Shown here piece by piece: positions 8,298 through 16,400 of a stretch of DNA of 64,000 nucleotides. A model generated the notes under the pieces. That model was not told the DNA's origin and searched no databases. It saw only the letters and a program-made list of their open reading frames with translations. A program made the translations under genes and the position numbers. Origin of the DNA: Stenotrophomonas maltophilia (lineage in GTDB: Bacteria > Pseudomonadota > Gammaproteobacteria > Xanthomonadales > Xanthomonadaceae); assembly GCF_004684085.1 (NCBI RefSeq), contig NZ_SRHZ01000051.1:62001-126000 (forward strand). The letters are read 5' to 3'. Positions within the stretch are counted from its first letter, which is position 1. Every line of letters starts with the position of its first letter.

Positions 8298-8585
8298 GTG
8301 AACCTGATCCTGGACGCTTGTTTCGAAGATTTCAGCCCAGCGCAACAACGCAAGATCCGCGAAGCGATCGGAGCGAACGCGAGTTCGAAGCCGCCTAAAC
8401 GAGCCAAGTCCGTCAGGGCTCCAAAGGAAGACCTGACGCCGCGGTTCTGGCTGCCCTTCAGCGGTGAGACGTGGCCTGGCCGAGGACGCCCGCCAAAAGC
8501 ATTCCTTGCTTGGGAGGGAACCTTCGCCCACACCGAGTGGAAGAAGCGACACCCCGACGTGCGATTCCCCGCTTACCCGGGCTGA
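8298..8585 (+). CDS. Small H-NS-like DNA-binding protein
   Basis: The 95-residue protein ends with an H-NS-type AT-hook-like core, SGETWPGRGRPPKAF, the motif by which H-NS proteins read the DNA minor groove. A Lys-rich linker (SKPPKRAKSVRAPKED) precedes it. The usual N-terminal oligomerization helices are reduced. The start is uncertain: GTG at 8298 is the first in-frame start, but the reading frame is open back to 8238 with helical, protein-like sequence and no start codon, so a frameshift from an ATG near 8200 is possible. Such proteins often silence or tune genes on islands. Confidence 0.6.
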   Translation: MNLILDACFEDFSPAQQRKIREAIGANASSKPPKRAKSVRAPKEDLTPRFWLPFSGETWPGRGRPPKAFLAWEGTFAHTEWKKRHPDVRFPAYPG

Positions 8586-9142
8586 CTTCATTGCGCAGGG
8601 ACCTCAGCCGCACTGTTTGGCTACGCCAGGCAGTAGCTGAGCTGCTTCGACCTCCTAGTTCATCGACAGCCGCGCTGTCGACACATCTTAGGCAGACCCG
8701 CAAGGCGCCGCCCTGCCCCTCCTGCCATCAAAAGGCTTCAGAGACCTGGAGGTGGTCCGCCTGGGCGTCGAGCCACATTGGACTTGGCCAGTTGCGCGAG
8801 CTCCGTTCACACCCAACCCCACATCTAAACGCCATTACTAACTAACAAACACGCCAAAATGCAACCAAGCATTTAACTGCGGTACAGCTTAATTTACTAA
8901 CAAATATGATCGATTTCGTTAGGAAAACCAATATCGTTCATTATAGTCGATCTCTGGAACATGGCTAGCACGCAACTGAAGAAGCCCTTTAAATATAGGG
9001 ATGCCGGCTGCCTTTACGAACACGAAAATGCACACGCCCTTGCCCATCGGAGCGTCCTTCACACCAATCCTAAAGGTGTTATTCCGCCCATTTGACGCCA
9101 GGCGACCGCGCATTGACTTGACAAATTGCTCCCGTATCAAGA
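8586..9142. other. Non-coding interval before the integrase
   Basis: No gene is supported here. The part from about 8810 to 9130 is AT-rich compared with its surroundings. It is a reasonable place for the integrase promoter or an attachment site, but no direct repeat was identified. Confidence 0.4.
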
Positions 9143-10579
9143 TTGCAGACACCAACGGAAGCAGCCAAAGTGGAAAGTGCAAAGACCACACCGAACTCAT
9201 CTCAGCTCGACGCCACCGACAGCGCCATTAAGATCGACTTCGTGAAAGTCGGAAGAGTTAAGTTCTGCGGCGTCGAAATAAGCAATGCAAAATCCAGAAC
9301 AAATTTTGAAGAACTTCTTCGCTTCGCTCTAGACAAAACCGCGCGCCCCGGGGCACGTAAAAATGGCACGATCTACCCGCCCACGCTTCCACTAGCAACG
9401 CCAGCCGGATTGTTGTCAGAAGAGATTGCGGACTACCTCCTGCATATGAAACGCAGGAACATTCGATCCTGCTCTATCGAGGCATCCGCTCGATCCCTCT
9501 CAAACCTTCAGAAGGTTTGTGGAGACATCCGTGTCACAAACATCGAAAGGCATCACATCTACATGCTCTGCGACCTCTTGAGGTGGCAACCACGATCGCG
9601 CGCCCATTCGGATAGGGAGCTGAAGCTTCTACCCGCCAAGGAGCTGATAGAACTCGGCAAAAATATGAAGGTGCCTCCCCCTGCCGCTTCTAGTTTTGCG
9701 CTTCAGCGAGCACTCTTGAGCGCCTTCTTCAACGCGCTACTCAGTGCAAAAGCCATTACTGCCTCACCGATGGATGCGTTCGTCAAGATCCGAAAGGATC
9801 TTGTCGGCGTGCAGCCGAAGCGCAATCGCTCACTTGGCAACGCGGAGCTCCAACGCATCTTCGAACAGTCCAATTTTGAACCCTGGGCAAGGAAATGGCC
9901 CCACCGATGGTGGGGGCCGATCCTCGGGCTCTACACCGGCGCTCGTATTGGCGAGATTGCTCAGCTCAAGGTAGCGGATATCGCCATAGAGGAAGATACA
10001 TGGTTTATCTACCTCCGCGTCACCGCCGACGAGGATCTTGCGGGGTCGGAAGGCGCGAAGAGCAGACAGAGCCTGAAGAACACCTCTTCCATACGAAAAA
10101 TTCCAATAGCGCAGCGCGTGTTGGATGCCGGTTTCCTAGAATTCTTGGAGGACATCAAGGAGTGCAAGCATCCACGCCTTTTCCCACACCTCTCTGCGGG
10201 CATCAACCCAAGAACGGGGGAAACAAACGCACGCTACAGCAGTGCATTAGTGTCGCAGTTCGGCACCTACATGAAGAAACTCGGCTTCTCGAAAGGCACT
10301 TCTTTTCACTCGTTCCGCCATACGTTGATAAACAACCTGATCAGCAAAGGTTACACAACGTCGCAGATCGCAGTAATCACCGGCCACTCAACCACAGGGC
10401 AAGTAAAGGAGGAAAAAGCCCCCGTTATTAGAGAGGCTTACGAGGGCATGCTGCCGGAACAATCTCGGCCGCTGGCCGTGAGGATGCTGGAAGACTTCAC
10501 GCCTCCCGTCGTTCTACCAAAGTATGTTCGAGGGCAGTTCAAGGAACGGCTGCGGGACAAGAAGGGTTTCTATCCGTGA
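9143..10579 (+). CDS. Tyrosine recombinase/phage-type integrase
   Basis: About 478 residues from a TTG at 9143; the exact start is uncertain because no ATG precedes the conserved part. The catalytic set is visible: Arg268 in TGARIGE, His389 and Arg392 in HSFRHTL, His415 in TGHS and the nucleophile Tyr433 in REAYEGM. An Arg/Lys-rich SAM-like core-binding domain lies upstream (about residues 90-210). The enzyme would integrate and excise the element that carries the relaxase and HXS genes. It lies at the inner end of the accessory block, with IS elements just beyond, which fits an island border near 10600. No att repeat or tRNA target is visible. Confidence 0.85.
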   Translation: MQTPTEAAKVESAKTTPNSSQLDATDSAIKIDFVKVGRVKFCGVEISNAKSRTNFEELLRFALDKTARPGARKNGTIYPPTLPLATPAGLLSEEIADYLLHMKRRNIRSCSIEASARSLSNLQKVCGDIRVTNIERHHIYMLCDLLRWQPRSRAHSDRELKLLPAKELIELGKNMKVPPPAASSFALQRALLSAFFNALLSAKAITASPMDAFVKIRKDLVGVQPKRNRSLGNAELQRIFEQSNFEPWARKWPHRWWGPILGLYTGARIGEIAQLKVADIAIEEDTWFIYLRVTADEDLAGSEGAKSRQSLKNTSSIRKIPIAQRVLDAGFLEFLEDIKECKHPRLFPHLSAGINPRTGETNARYSSALVSQFGTYMKKLGFSKGTSFHSFRHTLINNLISKGYTTSQIAVITGHSTTGQVKEEKAPVIREAYEGMLPEQSRPLAVRMLEDFTPPVVLPKYVRGQFKERLRDKKGFYP

Positions 10580-10710
10580 GTGAGCCGCGATACCCGTGAG
10601 TCGGCGGCGAGGGATACCACTCCAGGCTTCGCGTTCCACCGATGAAACGGGTTCACCCCCGTTTTCACGGACACTTACAAGAAGGCCGATTTAGGCCATG
10701 AGGGGTGTTC

Positions 10711-10998
10711 ATGTCGAAGCGAAGGAAGTTCAGCGCCGAGTTCAAGCGTGGTGCGATTGAGCAGGCAAGCCAGTCGGGTGTGAGCTGTGCCCAAGTAGCC
10801 CGGGAGCTGGGAATCCGGGATACGTTACTGACACGCTGGATGCGTCAGGCGCAGGATCAGGGGCGAGTCGTCTTTGCTGGTGCCGAGACGCCCCGGGACG
10901 AGGAACTTGCGCAGTTGAAGCGCGAACTAGCCCGGGTGAAGAAGGAGCGGGATTTTTTGCGAGAAGCGGCGACGTTCTTTGCCAAGGGATCATCCTGA
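10711..10998 (+). CDS. IS3-family transposase OrfA
   Basis: The 95-residue protein has an N-terminal helix-turn-helix ([18 protein letters not shown], then QVARELGI and LLTRWMRQ). A C-terminal leucine-zipper-like helix follows ([20 protein letters not shown]). It binds the IS ends and is normally joined to OrfB by -1 frameshifting. The ATG at 10711 has GAGG about 7 nt upstream. Confidence 0.85.
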   Translation: MSKRRKFSAEFKRGAIEQASQSGVSCAQVARELGIRDTLLTRWMRQAQDQGRVVFAGAETPRDEELAQLKRELARVKKERDFLREAATFFAKGSS

Positions 10999-11006
10999 GG
11001 TATCAG

Positions 11007-11857
11007 GTGATCGAACGTTGCCGCGACGAGTTTCCGGTTCGACTGATGTGCCGCTGTCTGAAGGTGTCGGCCAGCGGCTATTACGATTGGAGCAAGCGCC
11101 TGCCCAGTGCTGGTCAGCTCGAAAATCAGCGTTTGCTCGACCAGATCTGCGCGTTGCATGAGGACAGTCGGGGCACACTTGGCGCAGGCCGGAAGCAGGA
11201 AGATTTGGCCGATGCCGGCCATAGCCTGAGTCTGAACCGGGTGGCGCGCCTGATGGCTTGCAGGGCTGGCCACGACCGAAGCGCCGAGGCCAGCAAGGCA
11301 AGCCTGCGTTGACCCCGCCAGGCGTGCGTAACCGGCTGAAGCGGGACTTCAGCGCATTGGAGCCGGAGACCAAGTGGGTCACGGATATCACCGAGATCAA
11401 AACCCAGCAGAGCAAGCTATATCTATGCATCGTTCTGGATCTGTTTGATCAGCGAGTGGTGGGCTGGTCGATGCACCACCGCCAGGACCGTCAGATAGTG
11501 ATTCGTGCGGTGCAGATGGCGGTCTGGCAGCGTCAAGAGAGTTATGAGGTGATCTTGCATTCGGATCGCGGCACCCAGTTCCGCAGCGGCGACTATCAGC
11601 GTTATCTAGCGGCCAACAGCCTGGTCTGCTCGATGAGCGCGGTGGGGCGCTGCGGGGACAACGCTGCGTGCGAAGGCTTCTTTGGCCTGCTCAAACGCGA
11701 GCGGATCTATCGAACGAGCTACCCCACACTGGATGCAGCACGAGCGGATGTGTTTGACTACATCGAGCGACGCCACAATCCAAGGATGCGGCGAAAGGTC
11801 GCCAGGCAGGATCAGAAGGTTGCAGCTCTTTTAGAACCGTCCGTGATTTCTGGGTAG
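11007..11857 (+). pseudogene. IS3-family transposase OrfB, frameshifted
   Basis: The first part (11007 to about 11270) gives the HTH_21-like region ([18 protein letters not shown]). The second part (about 11258-11857), in a different frame, gives the rve catalytic domain. The DDE residues are present there: Asp in WVTDITEI, Asp in LHSDRGTQF and Glu in [13 protein letters not shown]. The two halves are separated by a frameshift near the LMAC/QGW junction, so no active OrfB is expected unless a second ribosomal shift occurs. Confidence 0.8.
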
Positions 11858-11876
11858 AACCCAACGTAGGGGCATC

Positions 11877-12582
11877 CCGCCAGCGCGCTTCAGTAGCTGG
11901 GAGAAGCTCTACATGGCTGCGTTGTCATGGCAGTTCCCTCACCGACTCATGCTGCACACGAACTCGTGCACGCGCAGGAAGCTCTACCGGTCTTCGCTGG
12001 TGAACTGGGTTCCCTGGTCGGAGTGAAGCAGCAGCCCAGGGCTGGGCTTGCGCCGCCACACTGCAGCCAACAGCGCCTGCAGAACCAAGTCCGTATGCTG
12101 AGTTAGCCGGGTTGCCCATCCAACGACCTGACGCGAAAACAGATCAAGCACCACCGCCAAGTACAAGAAGCCGTCGTACGTGTGGATGTAGGTGATGTCA
12201 GTGACCCAACCGCGATTTGGCTCACTGCCCTTGAGGCCGCGAGCCAGAACGTTCTTGGCGACTGATCCAACAGGACCGCTCAATGGGCGTGTTCGCCGAC
12301 CGCAGCCGACCATAGTCCGCCCCCCCCTCGCTCCTCATCAAGCGTGCCACGCGATGCCGACTACACGTCTCGCCAAGCTCGCGCAGGTCTGTAGTCACTT
12401 TTGCGGTGGCCATGCACCGCGCCGCTTTCCAGCCAGCTGTGCCTGATCAGCGCAAGCAATCGCTGATCGTCCTTGTCGCGATCGCTTGCCGGCTCTCTCA
12501 GCCAGGCGTGGTAGCCGCGGCGATGGATGCCAAGCATCCGACACATCACCGCAAGGCCGAGATCGTCTGCGTGTTGCTTCAT
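11877..12582 (-). pseudogene. IS3-family transposase OrfB remnant
   Basis: The remnant reads in several pieces. HTH_21 text (VMCRMLGIHRRGYHAWLR) lies at 12361-12582, a middle piece at 12222-12413, and catalytic-domain text with WVTDITYI and LLHSDQGTQFTSEDR at 11984-12313. A stop-ridden tail follows (MSR*GNCHDNAAM*SF), in which the catalytic Glu codon region is lost. The gene is truncated next to the neighbouring IS. Confidence 0.75.
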
Positions 12583-12872
12583 GAAGGCGTACTTTGCTCT
12601 TTCCCCTTTACAAAATAAGCGGCGGCTTTTTTTAGGATGTCTCGCTCTTCAGTGACGCGGCGTAGCTCAGCCTTAAGGCGGCGCACTTTCGCGTTCTGGT
12701 CCTGCTCTACGCCCCGGCTAACCTCGCCTTTGCCTTGCTGCCGCTTCCAGCCGTAAAGACTGTAGATCGACGCGCCCAGTCGCTCTGCAACCGCCGCTAC
12801 CGGACGGCAGCACTCAACGATCTGCCTGAGCGCCTCGATCTTGAGCTCATCGGTGTACCGCTTCGTGCTCAT
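12579..12872 (-). CDS. IS3-family transposase OrfA (minus-strand element)
   Basis: The 97-residue protein begins MSTKRYTDELKIEALRQI. It has a helix-turn-helix (VAAVAERLGASIYSLYGWKR) and a C-terminal zipper-like helix (RRLKAELRRVTEERDILKKA). It appears intact, with GGAGG upstream of the ATG at 12872, but its partner orfB is dead, so the element is probably immobile. Confidence 0.8.
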   Translation of the reverse strand: MSTKRYTDELKIEALRQIVECCRPVAAVAERLGASIYSLYGWKRQQGKGEVSRGVEQDQNAKVRRLKAELRRVTEERDILKKAAAYFVKGKEQSTPS

Positions 12873-12944
12873 AACCACCTCCGCCTAAGCCAGAGTTTAT
12901 GGCTGCGAGGTGTCTACGGCACCCTGAGCGATTCAATGACCGAT

Positions 12945-13490
12945 TCAGACGCCGTCACAGTCACTACCGGCCTTGGCTAGCCCGACCACGTCACGCAAGG
13001 AACTCTGGATGTCCGCGACTGAGCTACAGATGTTCTCAGGCGCCACGTCGAATTTGGCCCCGCCCGCCCGACGCTTGAACGCAGCAAGTTCGGACATGCA
13101 TTGCGCTGCCAACTTCTTGGCATCCAGCTTCGACGCAGCCTGAATCATTGAATTGTCTGGCGCGGCGAGGTAGCACTTGTAGTCCTCGGAGAGCGCTCCG
13201 TCCATACGGAAGCGCGCCAGTTCAACCAAGCGCCGAGGGGCGGCCGGACTCCTACTGCCCCCTATCAAGGCAAGACCAAGCTCAGCACCATCAGCCCCTA
13301 CACAAGCATATGGCGTCTGAGAGCACAGTGACTTGCTCTCGGAACTCTTGTGCACTACCAGCGAGGCAAGAATAGAGTGTTCGGCCATCTCCATGTCTGC
13401 CGCGAGTCTTTCTGCCAGCGGCCGGGCGGACACGGAGGACCCAAATAGAACACAAAGGACGAAGCACGAAATCAGTGCGGTGGTTTTCAT
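12945..13490 (-). CDS. Secreted protein, candidate immunity partner of the RHS toxin
   Basis: The 181-residue protein has a clear Sec signal peptide (MKTTALISCFVLCVLFGSSVSA). The mature part has several cysteines (CSQTPYAC, YKCYL, ENICSS, GSDCDGV) that could form disulfides in the periplasm. No family is recognised. The start lies 4 nt after the RHS gene's stop, the usual place for the cognate immunity gene. Periplasmic location fits a toxin domain aimed at peptidoglycan. The protein ends 25 bp before an IS remnant, so the downstream context may have been lost. The immunity role is inferred from position and export only. Confidence 0.55.
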   Translation of the reverse strand: MKTTALISCFVLCVLFGSSVSARPLAERLAADMEMAEHSILASLVVHKSSESKSLCSQTPYACVGADGAELGLALIGGSRSPAAPRRLVELARFRMDGALSEDYKCYLAAPDNSMIQAASKLDAKKLAAQCMSELAAFKRRAGGAKFDVAPENICSSVADIQSSLRDVVGLAKAGSDCDGV

Positions 13491-13494
13491 CGGT

Positions 13495-16400
13495 TCACCA
13501 GAATCGTGGGGGAAGACGCGTAAACTGATCCATCACCTGCAGAGTACTCCCTGGCTCATCGTCGATTAGCTCATTGAGCTTTTTCAGGTCCGCTGCAGTA
13601 CCTGTCACGCACCCCTCGGAACAGAAGTGCGGGCCCAGCGACGGACCAAAGGCGTTTGCACAGCTGTGTGACCTTATCAGGGATCGGCCAAAGGTATTGG
13701 TTTCTGGAGCAGGCTCCAAAGCTCGGCCATTGGGCTTGCTTGTCCAGGTACTTGTCCAGTTCCACTTACCTGTCGGAATCGGGCCACGTCCTTGGAGGCT
13801 TGTACAAGCCGGGTTGTTCTTACAGTGCATTCCGCCCCCATTGTTTCCGGAGGCAACCCTGATCGAAAGGTACTGCTTGCCTTCTGTCGACGGGAAGCAC
13901 TCCATTCGCTCATCCCGGATCGAGTAATAGCAGCTAGCGAGACCAAATCTGTCACTAAGCTGGATGGGCGAATTCTCGGCGTATCCGTAGGTTCCAATGC
14001 CACCCGCAATTCCGATGGGATCGCTCTGCACATAGCGTCCAGCAGACGGATCGTAGTCACGGTAATAGTTCTGGTTGAGTCCAGAGACACCATCATAGAG
14101 CTGCCCAGGGAAGCGCATCGCGAACTCAAGCAGGGTACCGTCCTGGTCCGGATCCTCGTTTGGTGCCGTAGCACCGAACGCCTCCCCCCTCAGATCCCAA
14201 CTCCAAATTGCGACGTCACGGGCTGGGTCAATGACGACGCGAGGGGTGCCCACATGATCCGGCTGAACGTAGTAGAGGGCGCTGCCCTTCAGCAATCCGA
14301 CGGGAAGGTTGTCCAACCAGATCACCTGCTGACGCGCGACGCCTCCCTGATCGTATTCCCCTAGCCACTGCCCACGCTCGTCATAGAGACTCAGGGCCAA
14401 AATCCCCCCGGTCTTCCGGATGATTTGCTGGCCAAGATCGTTGTAATGGTATTCCGCAGCAACCGCGCCGTTTCGCTTCACCGTACTCAAGCGCCCCATT
14501 GCGTTGTAAGCAAACTCACGCTCCACGCCTTGGATCGAAAGCGTGTTGCCAGCCGCATCGTAGGAACGCGACACGCCCGCGATGCTTTGCAAGCGGTGAC
14601 TGTCTGACAGATAGGCGTAGGTCTGGTCAGCTCCATTGACCTTCACAGACGTGCGATTGCCGGTGGCGTCGTAGGAGTAGCTGTCGATGATCGAGCCAGT
14701 CGCCGCATCCTTGAAAGCAGTCAATCGGCTCAAGGCGTCGTAGGTCAGCGATACAGACGTTGCCCCAGTCCCGCCGGCGGTGAGGCCGGTCAACTCGCCC
14801 ACGGCACTGAACGAGAAGGCTGCATTCAGTGCTCCCGAGCCACTGCCGTTCAACGCCGTCGGACGGTAGTCCTGGTCGACGTCTCGCGACAGCGTACGCC
14901 CGTTGCCGTAGACCCAGCCCGCAGAGGGGCCGAAGGGATGGCGCTTTGCACTGGAAAGCAACACGACACGAGCAGCACCCGGTCGAGTCACGCCGATCTC
15001 GGTGACCGTGCCGGCTGCATCCCGCTTGTAGTCCGCAACCGCTCCGTCAGGATAGATGACAGAACGAAGTCGGCCAGCATTGGTATAGGCATAGCTGACG
15101 CCTACACTCTGCCCTGATGACGTCTGCACCTTGCGCGTCACATTGCCGGAGCGATCGTAGCAATACTGGGTTTTAGCACCGTCATCCTGCATGGATGAGA
15201 GCTGCCCGATTGCAAACGACTCACCTGGTGAGCAGATGTTCTCGACTTGGTCATAGACGTATGACGCAACAATCGCTTGGTCCCCATAAACCTTGCGCAC
15301 CACGCGCCCCAGGGCATCGTATGTGTAGCTGCTAGCCGTGCCATTGGCGTCAACCTGCTTCACCGGCTGCCCTGCACTGTTATAGCTGGCAGTGGTTGCG
15401 CCCGTGTCGGGGCTCTGGCGGCTCAACAAGTCGCCCAGCCCTGAATAGCCGTAGATGGTCGCCAGACCTTTTGGATCGACAACCTTGGTGGTCCGGCCTT
15501 CGGCGTCGTATTCGTATCGCGACTCAACCGCCAACCCGGAAACATCCTGAAGCACCCTGCTGGGCCTTCCATAGGGATCGTAGTCAAACTGCGTCTTGCG
15601 CTTCAGGGCATCCGTGATGAGCTGGACGTTGTTCGCCAGGTCATATGTAAAGTCGGTTGAATTCCCCGCTGCCGTCTTCTGAGACACCAGCTGCCCCAGC
15701 TTGTTGTAACCGCGAGAAAGCGAACGCTTCAGTCCACTATCTGCGTCGAACACCTCCTCTTTGGTGCGATTGCCTGCCACATCGAGGGTATAGCGGATGT
15801 TGTTCCCTGCCCCGTCATTGATCTGAATGAGACGGTGTGCATCATCGTAGGTGTAGCTGAGGGACACCCCATCGGGGTCAACAATCGAGGCGACATTGCC
15901 TGTCGCATCATAGGACAACGAGGTCACTCGATCGTTGCTAGACGCAGCCCCGTCCACGCTATTCCGCTCGGTTATCGAGGTGAGCTTGCCTCGAGTGGAG
16001 TAGCCGAAATCATGAATCGCGCCCGTCGCGTCTCGAAGGCGCCTTACACGTCCGTTTCGGTCGTAGGCCAGCCGTGTCGTCACTTGACCGAGGGCATTGG
16101 TCTCGGACTGAAGGTCACCAGCACGGTGGCAGGAGCCCCCGAGAACACTGCAACCCGACTCATCTGCGGTCAGGTAGTAGCTGTACCTGGTAACGTCCTG
16201 AACATCGGACCGCGGCCCGCCTTCGACAAGGACAAGACCGACTTGCGGGCATTGGGTGGCATCCACCGCCGAGCAGTAGGCGGTGGTCCATTGACGAACC
16301 CCAGCTGGTGCATTGGTGGCAGCTCCGCACGCATACCCGACTGTAGCCGGAATGGCAGGATCCACCTCGCACCGCGCGACCTCCAGGCCCAACGCGTTGT

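Larger units (their letters stand above)
10649..11862 (+). mobile_element. IS3-family insertion sequence (orfB damaged)
   Basis: The element spans orfA and a frameshifted orfB. Imperfect terminal repeats are seen: GGGTTC-ACCCC...TCACGGAC on the left, and the reverse complement of GTCCGTGATTTCTGGGTAGAACCC on the right. The trinucleotide AAC flanks both ends (10646-10648 and 11863-11865), fitting the 3-bp duplication made by IS3 elements. Exact ends are estimated by eye. Confidence 0.7.
11870..12920 (-). mobile_element. Decayed IS3-family element, minus strand
   Basis: It contains an intact orfA (12579-12872) and a degraded orfB with several stops and shifts down to about 11877. The outer end is near 12920, where TGTCTAC-type terminal sequence is seen. 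The other end abuts the IS at 10649-11862 and is missing. It sits 25 bp past the stop of the candidate immunity gene. Confidence 0.65.

Noticed and set aside
8919..9200. 93-aa minus-strand frame upstream of the integrase
   Set aside because: Overlaps the integrase start and shows no family-like sequence; kept as non-coding.
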